Positions 1-8,778 of a DNA stretch of 64,000 nucleotides are shown one piece after another. The notes below the pieces were generated by a model. It made no database searches, was not told where the DNA came from, and worked only from the letters and a program-made list of their open reading frames with translations. The stretch comes from Pseudarthrobacter psychrotolerans (GTDB lineage: Bacteria > Actinomycetota > Actinomycetes > Actinomycetales > Micrococcaceae), in NCBI RefSeq assembly GCF_009911795.1, contig NZ_CP047898.1:434001-498000 (forward strand). The letters run 5' to 3'. The stretch's first letter is position 1. Every line of letters starts with the position of its first letter. The position numbers were made by a program, and so were the translations under genes.

Positions 1-1020
1 GTTGATCCCGGCGATGCTCCGGCGTCGCCGCCGGCCGGCCGCGGTGCCTCCGACTGGAAGCCCGCTGCCAGCGCCTCGGCGCGCAAGCCTGCCGCCCGCA
101 AGCCGGGCGCCAACAAGGCTCCCGGCACTCCGGGCGCACTCAAGCCCAAGCCACGCACCGGCAGGCCCGGAGCCGCGGCGTCACGCGCCTTCGGTAGCGA
201 ACGATTCGGCCAGAACCTTGGCCCCGTGCGCAAGCCTGCCCGCAAGCGCGGTCCCCGTGGTTCCGTTCCGCAGTCTGAGATGCACGACGCCGATGGCACC
301 CGCCTGCAGAAGGTCATGGCCCAGGCCGGCGTGGCTTCGCGCCGCGTCTGCGAAGAGATGATCTCCGAAGGCCGGGTAGAAGTCGACGGCCAGGTGGTCA
401 CTGAGCTTGGTGTCCGCGTGGACCCCAAGACAGCGGTCATCCACGTTGATGGCCTGCGCATCCAGCTGGATGAAAACCTCGTGTACATGGTCTTCAACAA
501 GCCCAACGGCGTGGTGTCCACCATGGAGGACCCCGATGGCCGTCCCTGCATCAGCGATTTTGTGCGGAAGACCCACCAGGGGGAACGCCTCTTCCACGTT
601 GGCCGGCTGGATGTCGCCACCGAGGGCCTGCTGCTGCTGACGAACGACGGCGAACTGGCCAACCGGCTGACCCACCCGTCCTACGAGGTTCCTAAGACCT
701 ACCTGGTCCAGGTCCGCGGCCCGTTCCCGCAGGGAGTCGGCGCCCAGCTCAAGGAAGGTGTGGAACTTGAGGATGGCTTTGCCTCCGTTGACTCCTTCAA
801 GCTGGTGGACTCCACCCCGGGCCACGTGCTGATCGAAGTAATCCTGCACTCGGGCAAGAACCGGATTGTCCGGCGTTTGTTCGACGCCGTCGGTTTCCCG
901 GTCCTGCGCCTGGTGCGCGTCAAGGTGGGTCCCATCGGACTGGGCGACCAGCGCCAGGGCAGCATCCGCAACCTTGGCAAGCAGGAAGTCGGCCACCTGC
1001 TGGCATCCGTAGGACTCTGA
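1..1020 (+). CDS. rluB: 23S rRNA pseudouridine synthase, RluB/RsuA family (5' end outside window)
   Basis: Converts a uridine in 23S rRNA to pseudouridine. The reading frame is open from base 1, so the true start lies upstream. The first 75 or so codons encode a low-complexity Ala/Pro/Lys/Arg-rich extension, common in actinobacterial members. The conserved part begins near base 295 with an S4 RNA-binding domain (TRLQKVMAQAGVASRR) and continues into the catalytic domain, whose motif GRLDVATEGLLLLTNDG contains the catalytic Asp. It ends 3 bp before tyrA and leads an operon with tyrA, cmk, plsC and der. In related genomes scpA and scpB normally lie just upstream, which cannot be checked here. 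Exact rRNA target is by family inference. Confidence 0.9.
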   Translation, partial: VDPGDAPASPPAGRGASDWKPAASASARKPAARKPGANKAPGTPGALKPKPRTGRPGAAASRAFGSERFGQNLGPVRKPARKRGPRGSVPQSEMHDADGTRLQKVMAQAGVASRRVCEEMISEGRVEVDGQVVTELGVRVDPKTAVIHVDGLRIQLDENLVYMVFNKPNGVVSTMEDPDGRPCISDFVRKTHQGERLFHVGRLDVATEGLLLLTNDGELANRLTHPSYEVPKTYLVQVRGPFPQGVGAQLKEGVELEDGFASVDSFKLVDSTPGHVLIEVILHSGKNRIVRRLFDAVGFPVLRLVRVKVGPIGLGDQRQGSIRNLGKQEVGHLLASVGL

Positions 1021-1023
1021 GGA

Positions 1024-2133
1024 ATGTCCGCATTTCGCTCCCACGGGCGGGGACACCTCAACGGACCGGTCGTGGTGATTGGCACCGGCCTGCTCGGTGC
1101 CAGCATCGGGCTGGGCCTGCGTGGACGCGGCGTGCCCGTATTCCTGTCTGACCCGTCGCCTACCAACCAGGCAGTAGCCGTGGACATCGGCGCCGGCCAG
1201 CCCCTTGACCAGCTCGGGGACGAGGCGCCGGAGCTTGTGGTGGTGGCGGCACCGCCGGACGTGACCGCCGACGTCGTGGCCCGTGCGCTTGCCGACTACC
1301 CGGATTCCGTGGTGGTTGACATCGCCAGTGTCAAAGCCGCCATCCTGGCGGAGTTGAGCGGCCGCGGCGCGGACCTCACCCGTTATGTGGGTACCCATCC
1401 GATGGCAGGGCGCGAAAAGTCAGGGCCGGTTGCGGCCCGCGGGGAGCTGTTCACGTCCATGCCGTGGGTGGTTTGTCCAGGCCCGGAGTCATCCGCGGCT
1501 GCCGTGCAGTCTGCGCGGTCCCTGGCCACGGACCTGGGTGCCGTGGTCTCCCAGTTCACTGCCGACGAACACGACGAAGCCGTGGCCTTGGTCTCACACC
1601 TGCCCCAGATCATGTCCTCCCTGCTGGCCAGCCGGCTGCAAGGGACGCCGCTTCACGCGCTGTCCCTCGCCGGCAACGGGCTGCGGGACGTGACCCGGAT
1701 CGCCGCCAGCGATCCCACGCTGTGGGTCCAGATCCTGGGCGGCAACGCGGGGAAAGTCGTGGAGATCCTTTACGGGGTCCGTGAGGACCTGAACCGGCTC
1801 ATCGGCACGCTGGAGGAGCCCCTTGCACCCGGCGCCAGGCTTGACCTGGCCCAGCTGATCAGCGAAGGCAACGCCGGGCAGGCCCGTATTCCGGGCAAGC
1901 ACGGTGGCCCGCCGCAGGCCTACTCCTGGCTGACAGTCCTCGTGGATGACCGGCCGGGCCAGATAGCGCAGCTCCTTACCGAAATCGGTGAGATCGGCGT
2001 GAACGTGGAGGACCTGCGGCTGGACCATTCCTCGGGCCAGAACGTGGGCATGGTGGAACTGTCCGTGCTGCCGAACAAGCATGACCACCTGATCGAAGCA
2101 CTCAACGACCGCGGATGGCGGGTATTGCAGTAA
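1024..2133 (+). CDS. tyrA: prephenate dehydrogenase with C-terminal ACT domain
   Basis: Oxidatively decarboxylates prephenate to 4-hydroxyphenylpyruvate in tyrosine synthesis. The 369-residue protein opens with a Rossmann dinucleotide-binding motif (IGTGLLGASIGLGL, about residues 19-32). It carries the conserved active-site segment THPMAGREKSGP and ends with an ACT-type regulatory domain (SWLTVLVDDRPGQIAQLLTEIGEIGVNVEDLRLDH), which suggests feedback control by an aromatic amino acid. The ATG at 1024 follows rluB by 3 bp. The stop overlaps the cmk start (TAATG), so the genes are translationally coupled. Confidence 0.93.
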   Translation: MSAFRSHGRGHLNGPVVVIGTGLLGASIGLGLRGRGVPVFLSDPSPTNQAVAVDIGAGQPLDQLGDEAPELVVVAAPPDVTADVVARALADYPDSVVVDIASVKAAILAELSGRGADLTRYVGTHPMAGREKSGPVAARGELFTSMPWVVCPGPESSAAAVQSARSLATDLGAVVSQFTADEHDEAVALVSHLPQIMSSLLASRLQGTPLHALSLAGNGLRDVTRIAASDPTLWVQILGGNAGKVVEILYGVREDLNRLIGTLEEPLAPGARLDLAQLISEGNAGQARIPGKHGGPPQAYSWLTVLVDDRPGQIAQLLTEIGEIGVNVEDLRLDHSSGQNVGMVELSVLPNKHDHLIEALNDRGWRVLQ

Positions 2134-2846
2134 TGACACAAGAACTTCTTGACACCCTTCCGGCCTTGCGCGTCGGCAGGCCCCTGGTGGTTGCCATTGA
2201 CGGACCGTCAGGCTCCGGCAAGTCCAGCGTGAGCAAGGAAGTGGCCCGCCGGCTGCACCTTGCCTACCTGGACACCGGCGCCATGTACCGGGCCCTGACC
2301 TGGTTCTGCGTCACCACCGGAATCGACCTCAGCGACGCCGCCGCCGTGGAGCAGGCTTCCCGGGACCTGGTCCTTGAACTGAGCACCACAGCGCGGGAGG
2401 ATTACGTCCGCGTGGACGGGGCCGATGTCACGGACGCCATCCGCGAACCGGCAATTTCTTCGGCGGTCAGTACGGTGGCCACCACCCTCGGTGCCCGGAC
2501 CGAACTGATCCGCCGGCAGCGTGAGCTCATTGAAAAGCACCACCGCCGCATCGTGGTGGAGGGCCGGGACATTACCACCGTCGTCGCGCCGGGCGCTGAA
2601 GTCCGCATGCTGCTGACAGCCAGTGAGGAAGCCCGGCTTCGCCGCCGCGGCATCCAGCTGGGCGGCACGCAGAATGCGGAGCAACTCGCCGCCCAGGTCA
2701 CCCTGCGCGACGCCAAGGATTCCACGGTGGTGAACTTCACCCAGGCCGCCGACGGTGTTGTCACCCTGGATTCGTCCGACCTGGACTTCGCCGAAACCGT
2801 GGACGCGGCGCTCGTGATCGTCACGAAGGTGCTTAACCGTGACTGA
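2133..2846 (+). CDS. cmk: cytidylate kinase
   Basis: Phosphorylates CMP and dCMP to the diphosphates with ATP. The P-loop is visible as GPSGSGKSS, followed by the typical LDTGAMYRALTW segment and the GRDITTVV(A)P motif of bacterial Cmk. The frame could begin 18 bp upstream at 2115, but the ATG at 2133 overlaps the tyrA stop and gives a protein of 237 residues, near the family length. Its end overlaps plsC by 8 bp. The tyrA-cmk-plsC-der order is a familiar actinobacterial operon. Confidence 0.95.
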   Translation: MTQELLDTLPALRVGRPLVVAIDGPSGSGKSSVSKEVARRLHLAYLDTGAMYRALTWFCVTTGIDLSDAAAVEQASRDLVLELSTTAREDYVRVDGADVTDAIREPAISSAVSTVATTLGARTELIRRQRELIEKHHRRIVVEGRDITTVVAPGAEVRMLLTASEEARLRRRGIQLGGTQNAEQLAAQVTLRDAKDSTVVNFTQAADGVVTLDSSDLDFAETVDAALVIVTKVLNRD

Positions 2847-3558
2847 CGGCGGCGTGCGCCTCCCCTCCGGCTGGACCATGACCTGGAGCCGGCCGGTCGG
2901 CTGGCTCCTGGACCATGCGGTGTACCGGACGTCCGTCACTGGCCGGGACAACGTGCCCACAGGAGGGCCGGTGATCTTCGCCGGCAACCACATCAGTTTC
3001 CTGGACGGGCCGGTGATGTTCGGCGCCTCGCCGCGTCCCATGCACATCCTGGTCAAGAAGGAGATGTTCAAGGGCATGCTGGGACGGGTCCTTCGGGCCT
3101 CGGGCCAGCTGCCGGTGGACCGCTCCGGGGACCGGGCAGCGCTGCTGCTGGGCAAAAACATGCTCGACGCCGGCCGTTGCATCGGGATTCTTCCGGAAGG
3201 TACGCGGGGGAGCGGCCAGGCAACGGACATCAACAACGGGGTGGCCTGGCTGGCGCTGAACTCCGGCGCTCCTGTGGTTCCCGTGGCGATCCTCGGCACC
3301 CGGACAGGCAACGAACACCTCGACACAGTTCCCAGGCCGGGGCGGCGGTTCCACGTCAGCTTCGGCAACGCACTGACCCTCAGCCGCAACCCCGGCGAAA
3401 CGGGCCGTGCTTCAATGGACAGGGCGGGAATGGAAATCCGCGCTGCGCTTGCGGGGCACGTCCAGGAGACCATCCAACACAGTGGGCAGCCTTTGCCCCA
3501 CGCGGATTTCCGCACGAACTTCACAGCAGTAGCCGGGACGCCGGCAGATGACCACTAA
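2839..3558 (+). CDS. plsC: 1-acyl-sn-glycerol-3-phosphate acyltransferase (PlsC family, first copy)
   Basis: Transfers an acyl chain to lysophosphatidate to make phosphatidate at the membrane. The HX4D catalytic motif is NHISFLDG and the substrate-binding motif is PEGTRG. Length is 239 residues with a GTG start overlapping the cmk stop. It sits between cmk and der in the operon. A second PlsC-type gene lies at 20280, so the exact acyl acceptor of each copy is not settled by sequence. Confidence 0.88.
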   Translation: MTDGGVRLPSGWTMTWSRPVGWLLDHAVYRTSVTGRDNVPTGGPVIFAGNHISFLDGPVMFGASPRPMHILVKKEMFKGMLGRVLRASGQLPVDRSGDRAALLLGKNMLDAGRCIGILPEGTRGSGQATDINNGVAWLALNSGAPVVPVAILGTRTGNEHLDTVPRPGRRFHVSFGNALTLSRNPGETGRASMDRAGMEIRAALAGHVQETIQHSGQPLPHADFRTNFTAVAGTPADDH

Positions 3559-3568
3559 GGAAAGTGCA

Positions 3569-5119
3569 ATGAGCGATACGACTCAAACCTCCGGCCACTC
3601 CGGCGCCGGCGAAGACGAATACACGCCCACCGGCACGGACCAGGTGGCCGAGCGGCTGGCCGCCATGGACGACGACGAAGCGGAGATGCGCGCAGCGTCG
3701 CTCCGCGCCGGCCTGGCCGACTACGAACTCGACGAGGAAGACGCCGCCCTCCTGAGCGGGGAGTACGACGACGAGGACTTTGACGGTCCCGTCAAGCTCG
3801 ATCCCGTGCTTGCCATCATCGGCCGTCCCAACGTGGGCAAATCCACCCTGGTGAACCGTATCCTGGGCCGCCGCGAAGCCGTGGTCGAGGATACCCCCGG
3901 CGTAACGCGGGACCGGGTGATGTACTCGGCACACTGGAACGGGCGCAACTTCACCGTGGTGGACACCGGCGGCTGGGAGCACGATGCCCGCGGCATCCAC
4001 GCGCGTGTGGCCGAACAGGCCGAAATGGCCGTGGAGCTGGCCGACGCCGTGCTCTTTGTCGTCGACTCCGCGGTGGGCGCCACCGCAACGGACGAGGGCG
4101 TTATGAAGATGCTACGCCGCAGCAAGAAGCCGGTCATCATGGTGGCCAACAAGGTGGACGACTTCGCCCAGGAAGCGGACTCCGCCAGCCTGTGGGGCCT
4201 CGGCTTCGGTGAGCCTTACCCCGTCTCGGCCCTGCACGGACGCGGCGTGGCGGACCTCCTGGACCACGTGATGGACACCCTGCCGGAGTTCTCCACGATT
4301 GAGGGCATGGAACGCTCCGGCGGCCCGCGCCGCATCGCACTGATCGGCCGCCCTAACGTGGGCAAGTCATCGCTGCTGAACAAGCTGGCAGGGTCCGAGC
4401 GTGTAGTAGTGGACAACACCGCCGGTACCACGCGTGATCCGGTGGATGAGTTCATTGAACTCGGCGACCGCACCTGGCGCTTTGTGGACACGGCGGGCAT
4501 CCGCCGCCGCCAGCACATGGCGCAGGGCGCTGACTACTACGCCTCCCTCCGGACGCAGGCCGCGCTGGAGAAGGCGGAGGTCGCCGTCGTTCTTCTCGCC
4601 GTTGATGAAGTCCTCAGCGAGCAGGACGTCCGCATCCTGCAGCTTGCCATCGAGTCGGGCCGCGCCCTGGTGCTGGCCTTCAACAAATGGGACCTGCTCG
4701 ACGACGAACGCCGCACCTACCTGGAGCGCGAAATCGAACAGGACCTTGCCCACGTGGCCTGGGCGCCCCGGGTCAACATTTCCGCGCTGACCGGCTGGCA
4801 CAAGGACCGCCTGGTTCCCGCCCTGGACCTGGCCCTGGAGAACTGGGACAGGCGCATCCCCACCGGCAAGCTCAACGCCTTCCTTGGCGAGCTCGTCGCG
4901 GCGCACCCGCACCCGGTCCGCGGCGGAAAGCAGCCGCGCATCCTGTACGGTACGCAGGCGTCCAGCCGGCCGCCGAAGTTTGTGCTGTTCACCACCGGGT
5001 TCCTGGACCCGGGCTACCGCCGCTTCATCACCCGCAGGCTCCGCGAAACGTTCGGTTTCGAGGGCACGCCCATCGAGGTCAACATGCGCGTCCGGGAAAA
5101 GCGCGGCAAGAAGCGTTAA
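3569..5119 (+). CDS. der: ribosome-associated GTPase Der (EngA)
   Basis: Tandem-domain GTPase needed for 50S subunit assembly. Two G domains are seen: the first with [13 protein letters not shown] and NKVD, the second with [13 protein letters not shown] and NKWD, followed by a C-terminal KH-like domain ending in a Lys/Arg tail. The acidic N-terminal extension of roughly 80 residues is usual in actinobacteria. I choose ATG 3569 over ATG 3548 because AAGGAA at 3557-3562 is correctly spaced 6 nt before it and 3548 lies inside plsC. Last gene of the operon. Confidence 0.95.
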   Translation: MSDTTQTSGHSGAGEDEYTPTGTDQVAERLAAMDDDEAEMRAASLRAGLADYELDEEDAALLSGEYDDEDFDGPVKLDPVLAIIGRPNVGKSTLVNRILGRREAVVEDTPGVTRDRVMYSAHWNGRNFTVVDTGGWEHDARGIHARVAEQAEMAVELADAVLFVVDSAVGATATDEGVMKMLRRSKKPVIMVANKVDDFAQEADSASLWGLGFGEPYPVSALHGRGVADLLDHVMDTLPEFSTIEGMERSGGPRRIALIGRPNVGKSSLLNKLAGSERVVVDNTAGTTRDPVDEFIELGDRTWRFVDTAGIRRRQHMAQGADYYASLRTQAALEKAEVAVVLLAVDEVLSEQDVRILQLAIESGRALVLAFNKWDLLDDERRTYLEREIEQDLAHVAWAPRVNISALTGWHKDRLVPALDLALENWDRRIPTGKLNAFLGELVAAHPHPVRGGKQPRILYGTQASSRPPKFVLFTTGFLDPGYRRFITRRLRETFGFEGTPIEVNMRVREKRGKKR

Positions 5120-5266
5120 TTCCGACACACCGGGGGCGTGCAGGCGGCAAAGTGTCACTTGCACCCTCCGGAATCGTGTAAGCTTTTCAAGGTGGTTCGG
5201 CCGGACTGCTGAGTTGAAATCCTGGCTAACATCAGGAGTAAACGCAGCGGAGAACGGCGGAACTAA

Positions 5267-5342
<76 letters not shown>

Positions 5343-5343
<1 letters not shown>

Positions 5344-5388
5344 AAACAGAAGCGTCCCGGAGAATTTTCTCCGGGACGCTTCTGTTTT
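5343..5388. terminator. bidirectional terminator between tRNA-Pro and the Fpg/Nei gene
   Basis: Perfect inverted repeat with 22-bp arms (5343-5364 and 5367-5388) and only TT between them. The arms start with AAAACAGAAGCG and end with CTTCTGTTTT, so each strand has an A tract before and a T tract after the GC-rich stem. It lies between the tRNA (+) and the converging glycosylase gene (-), serving both. Confidence 0.9.
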
Positions 5389-5420
5389 GTGCCGTCCTTT
5401 TTGGATGTTCGCGGGCTGGA

Positions 5421-6290
5421 TTATTTCAGGAACTTTGATGTCCTGCGGTCCGCCAGGATCTTTCCTTTGGTCTGGCACGTGGGACAGTACTGCAGGGACG
5501 TATCGGCGAAGGACACCTCCCGGACTGTGTCGCCACACACCGGGCAAGCCTCGCCGGCGCGGGCGTGGACCCGCATGTGGCTGCGTTTGACGTCCTTGAG
5601 CTCGCTGGGTGGCTTGCCCTCGGCCTCAGCCAGGGCAGTTCCGAGCACGCTGTGGATGGCGTCATACAGCACCTGCACTGTGCCGCGGTCCAAGGACTTG
5701 GCGGTGGCAAAGGGAGAGATCCTGGCAGCATGCAGAATCTCGTCGCTGTAAGCGTTCCCGATCCCCGCGATCACGCCCTGGCTCCGCAGGACGCCCTTGA
5801 TCTGCTGCGACGTGGAGCCGAGAATTTCGGCGAGCATGTCGGCGTCGAAGGATGCGCTGAACGGGTCCGGCCCGAGGGCCGCGATGCCCGGCACATCCTG
5901 GGGATCGCGCACCACGTACACGGCCAGGCTCTTTTTGGTCCCCGCCTCGGTGAGATCCATGCCATGGGCGCCGTCCGGCCCGCTGAACGCCAGCCGTGCG
6001 GCGATGTAGCCCTTTCCCAGCCGGAGCTGGGTGTCTGCGGGGGAGTCGGTGAAGCGGACCCACCCCGCCCGGGCGAGGTGGAAGACCAATGACGGACCGC
6101 CGGTGTCAATGCTGACAAACTTTCCGAACCGCCGTACGCCCGTGACGGTGCAGTTCTCCAGCTCAGTGAACGGCGGATCCGCTGTCTTCAGCACCGCAAA
6201 GGAAACGATCTGGATCTTCCGCACCACCGCTCCGCGCAGGTGCTCGTCCAGGAAACCGGCCAGGCCTGCAACCTCGGGTAGCTCCGGCAT
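5421..6290 (-). CDS. divergent Fpg/Nei-family DNA glycosylase
   Basis: Base-excision repair glycosylase/AP lyase family for oxidised bases. I chose the start that gives the N-terminal MPELPEV with the catalytic Pro2 and Glu3; the frame extends 25 codons further upstream. Lys57 (GVRRFGKF) matches the conserved Fpg lysine. The H2TH region contains GIGNAYSDEIL (about residues 176-186). A C-terminal zinc finger has Cys249, Cys252, Cys269 and Cys272. Several canonical DNA-contacting residues are absent: HLGMSG reads HLARAG, DPRRFG reads DPQDVP, and the zinc-finger Arg is Thr264. Length 289 residues. Family assignment is firm, substrate preference is not. Confidence 0.88.
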   Translation of the reverse strand: MPELPEVAGLAGFLDEHLRGAVVRKIQIVSFAVLKTADPPFTELENCTVTGVRRFGKFVSIDTGGPSLVFHLARAGWVRFTDSPADTQLRLGKGYIAARLAFSGPDGAHGMDLTEAGTKKSLAVYVVRDPQDVPGIAALGPDPFSASFDADMLAEILGSTSQQIKGVLRSQGVIAGIGNAYSDEILHAARISPFATAKSLDRGTVQVLYDAIHSVLGTALAEAEGKPPSELKDVKRSHMRVHARAGEACPVCGDTVREVSFADTSLQYCPTCQTKGKILADRRTSKFLK

Positions 6291-6294
6291 GGTT

Positions 6295-6924
6295 CTACGT
6301 GCGGTCAGCCTGGTTGTCGGTTGCGGCCGGCGCCTCAGGAATAGTTGAGCTGGCGGCGGAGTCATTGGCCGCCTTTGCGGCCAGGGAGCGCTCTGCGTCG
6401 GCCTTCTTAAGTGCCTTCATCTTCTTGCCGCGCCGCCGCCAGATCCTCCACAGGATCAGGCCAACCACAAAGATGACGGCAGCAGCGATGGCTGAGATCT
6501 GCGTCCACAGCGGGAACCAGGTGGCCTCGGTGCCCAGGATCCGCTGGCCGTTGTGGGCCGCTTCGGAGCTGCCGAACATAATCCCCGCGGTCAGGAGGTT
6601 GGGTGTCGCGAGGGCAACAGCAGCGATGAGGATGGCCAGCTTCCAAGGCCAGCTAACCGCTTTTCGGGTTGCCTGCCAGGCCACCAGAAGGGGGACGAAC
6701 GTAAAAATGAACCCGTAGAACATCCCCACCAGGATGCCGGCCCCAAGATTGCCCTGGACCTGGTTGCGGATAACGTTCGCCCACCAGACCGGGAGGATCG
6801 CCGCAAAGGCAAAATACGAGATGCCGAGGACCGCCAGCGCCACCACAACTAGGATGATCCGCGCAGCCCAGTTTGCCTTTTTCGCGGGCGTTTCCTGTGC
6901 ATCTGTTCTCATGCGTCTCATCAT
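6295..6924 (-). CDS. four-TM integral membrane protein of unknown function
   Basis: No family recognised. The 209-residue protein shows four hydrophobic segments (about residues 22-46, 62-84, 95-117, 138-160), then a basic stretch (RIWRRRGKKMKALKK) and an Ala/Ser-rich cytoplasmic tail. The frame runs to 7041 but would overlap gcvH. The start at 6924 (ATGATG) has GGAGG eight bases upstream. It is 4 bp upstream of the Fpg/Nei gene on the same strand, so the two are probably co-transcribed, and it diverges from gcvH. Confidence 0.75.
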   Translation of the reverse strand: MMRRMRTDAQETPAKKANWAARIILVVVALAVLGISYFAFAAILPVWWANVIRNQVQGNLGAGILVGMFYGFIFTFVPLLVAWQATRKAVSWPWKLAILIAAVALATPNLLTAGIMFGSSEAAHNGQRILGTEATWFPLWTQISAIAAAVIFVVGLILWRIWRRRGKKMKALKKADAERSLAAKAANDSAASSTIPEAPAATDNQADRT

Positions 6925-7030
6925 CTCAGAATCCTCCTCGAACGCCCGGGGAGTTGTGCCTATACTTTCAGCGGCGGCTTGTTTTCCTGGCCCCGTTGAC
7001 ATTGGTGATTGACCCGATGAAAGGCCCCTG

Positions 7031-7417
7031 ATGAGCAACATTCCCGAAGACCTGTCCTACACCGCCGAGCACGAGTGGGTATCCGCACCGGGCGCCGACG
7101 GCGTGGTAAGGGTGGGCATCACCGACTTCGCGCAGGACGCACTCGGAGATGTTGTCTACGCCCAGCTGCCGGACGCCGGCACTAAAGTCGCCGCAAACGA
7201 AGTCGTTGGCGAAGTCGAATCCACCAAGAGCGTCAGCGATATCTATGCTCCCGTCAGCGGCGAAGTCGTCTCACGTAACGAATCCCTCGATACCGATTCG
7301 GCCTTGATCAACTCCGATCCGTACGGCGACGGCTGGCTGATCGAGATCCGGCTTGCCGAAGCTGACGCTGTGGAGTCCTTGCTCAGTGCATCCGAGTACG
7401 AACAACAGGTAGGCTGA
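7031..7417 (+). CDS. gcvH: glycine cleavage system H protein
   Basis: Lipoyl carrier of the glycine cleavage complex. The lipoylation motif is VGEVESTKSVSDIYAP with Lys66 as the modified residue, in a 128-residue protein of normal length. gcvP and gcvT are not in the window; gcvH instead precedes the garA-ftsR group, as in mycobacteria (Rv1826-Rv1827-Rv1828). The 106-bp upstream spacer divides it from the divergent membrane gene. I could not recognise a glycine riboswitch there. Confidence 0.94.
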   Translation: MSNIPEDLSYTAEHEWVSAPGADGVVRVGITDFAQDALGDVVYAQLPDAGTKVAANEVVGEVESTKSVSDIYAPVSGEVVSRNESLDTDSALINSDPYGDGWLIEIRLAEADAVESLLSASEYEQQVG

Positions 7418-7487
7418 AGCTAACGGGTTCATCCGGTCCGGCCAACGGGCGTCTTCGCACGTCAGTGGCTGGATCGGGGCCCGGCAG

Positions 7488-7508
7488 CGGATCCGCGAGG
7501 CGGATCCG
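7488..7508 (+). terminator. hairpin after gcvH, possible weak terminator
   Basis: Arms CGGATCCGC (7488-7496) and GCGGATCCG (7500-7508) with a GAG loop. There is no T tract, so it may be an attenuating or RNA-stabilising hairpin rather than a terminator. It lies in the 145-bp spacer between gcvH and the garA start. Confidence 0.4.
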
Positions 7509-7562
7509 TCAGGGCACATGTTGATTGCAGGCGTGAGAGCTGCAGCGAAAGAGGAGGAATCC

Positions 7563-8038
7563 ATGGTTGGCCACGAACAGGAACCTGCCGAAGGCGACTA
7601 CGGCACAGGGCGGCCAGGGCTTCGGAGACCACCTCGATCCATCTCACCCCCGTCACCGACGAGCCCACCATCGCCCCGAAGCTGTCCACGGAAGAGCGTT
7701 CGTCCGTAGAGGCGTTGCCGGCCGGTTCTGCGCTCCTCGTTGCCCATAGCGGCCCGAACGCGGGCGCCCGCTTCCTCCTGGACACGGACACCACCACGGC
7801 CGGACGCCATCCTGACGCCGACATCTTCCTTGACGACGTCACCGTGTCGCGCCGCCACGTCGAGTTCCGACGCACTGCGAGGAGCTTTGAAGTGGTTGAT
7901 ACAGGCAGCCTCAACGGCACGTACGTCAACCACGACCGCGTGGACAGCGTTGAACTAAGGTCCGGGAACGAAGTCCAGATCGGCAAGTTCCGACTCACCT
8001 TCTACCTGAGCCCTGCCCGCGCAGCAGGCCGCGCCTGA
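7563..8038 (+). CDS. garA: GarA/OdhI FHA-domain regulator (reading frame broken by an apparent 1-base deletion)
   Basis: Small FHA protein that in mycobacteria and corynebacteria binds 2-oxoglutarate dehydrogenase and glutamate-metabolising enzymes until phosphorylated by PknB/PknG. The FHA domain (AGRHPDADIFLDDV, SRRHVEF, GSLNGTYVN, EVQIGKFRL) is intact from 7715. Upstream in that frame the sequence reads ASETTSIHLTP, containing the ETTS phosphorylation motif, but has no start codon. ATG 7563 with GAGGAGG seven bases before it opens a different frame (MVGHEQEPAEGDYGTGRPG). One extra base between about 7608 and 7621 would join the two. Otherwise only a TTG at 7715 would be available, losing the ETTS motif. 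Probably a sequence error. Confidence 0.8.
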
Positions 8039-8049
8039 TACCGGGACAC

Positions 8050-8778
8050 TTGCCTGTGGCAATGGCACAACCGGAACGCCGGGGGCCCCAAGTTCTGAAC
8101 ATCGGGGAAGTCCTCGCGCAGCTCAGCGGCGACTTTCCGGGTATGACTGCGTCGAAAATCAGGTTCCTGGAGGAAAAGGGACTGATTAATCCGCGCCGTA
8201 CGCCGGCCGGATACCGGCAGTACTCGGACGGTGACGTCGAACGTCTCCGTTTTGTGCTGGCGCTGCAGCGGGACCAGTACCTCCCGCTGAAAGTCATCAA
8301 GGACTACCTTGATGCGATTGACAGGGGGGAGCGGCCGGAGAACCTGCCGCCCGGCGTCGTAGTTTCGCCGCGGATCGTTTCGGATGAACTGGCCATGGAG
8401 CTTCAGAACCGCGGACGGAAATTCACCGAGGAACAGCTGCGGACTGAATCCGGCGCCAGCATTCCGTTGCTCCAATCCCTGCTGAGCTTCGGGCTGATCA
8501 GCCACAGCAACGGTAAGTTCGACGAGCACGCCCTCCAGGTTGCCCGTGCCTGCGTGCAGCTGGAGAGCCACGGCCTTGAACCGCGCCACCTGCGTCCGTT
8601 CCAGGCCGCCGCGGAACGTGAATTCGGGCTCGTGGAGCGGGTAGTCGCGCCGCTCGCGTCCCGGCGCGATTCCGCGTCACAGGCGCGGGCTGCGGAAGCG
8701 GCCCGCGAGATCAGCGACCTCTGCCTGGTCCTGCACCGGGCACTGGTCCAGGACCGTATCTCACGTATGGACATCTGA
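8050..8778 (+). CDS. ftsR: MerR-family regulator, FtsR/Rv1828 type
   Basis: MerR-type winged-helix regulator. The N-terminal HTH region reads NIGEVLAQLSGDFPGMTASKIRFLEEKGLINPRRTPAGYRQYS, shortened here to its start and end features: GMTASKIRFLEEKGL and RRTPAGYRQYSDGDVERL. In Corynebacterium the orthologue FtsR activates ftsZ. The position after gcvH-garA matches Rv1828. The start is uncertain among TTG 8050, GTG 8056 and ATG 8062, with only a weak GGGA upstream. The stop overlaps the next start (ATGA). Possible operators are described at 9291 and 45784. Confidence 0.85.
   Translation: MPVAMAQPERRGPQVLNIGEVLAQLSGDFPGMTASKIRFLEEKGLINPRRTPAGYRQYSDGDVERLRFVLALQRDQYLPLKVIKDYLDAIDRGERPENLPPGVVVSPRIVSDELAMELQNRGRKFTEEQLRTESGASIPLLQSLLSFGLISHSNGKFDEHALQVARACVQLESHGLEPRHLRPFQAAAEREFGLVERVVAPLASRRDSASQARAAEAAREISDLCLVLHRALVQDRISRMDI

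Noticed and set aside
2208..3524. Long minus-strand frame opposite cmk and plsC
   Set aside because: Composition is that of an antisense shadow in high-GC coding DNA; both plus-strand genes are well conserved.
6925..7030. Glycine riboswitch before gcvH
   Set aside because: The spacer is only 106 bp, shared with a divergent gene, and I could not find the tandem aptamer features.
7607..7621. Programmed -1 ribosomal frameshift in garA
   Set aside because: No convincing slippery heptamer followed by a stem or pseudoknot, and four other genes show the same type of break, pointing to sequence errors.
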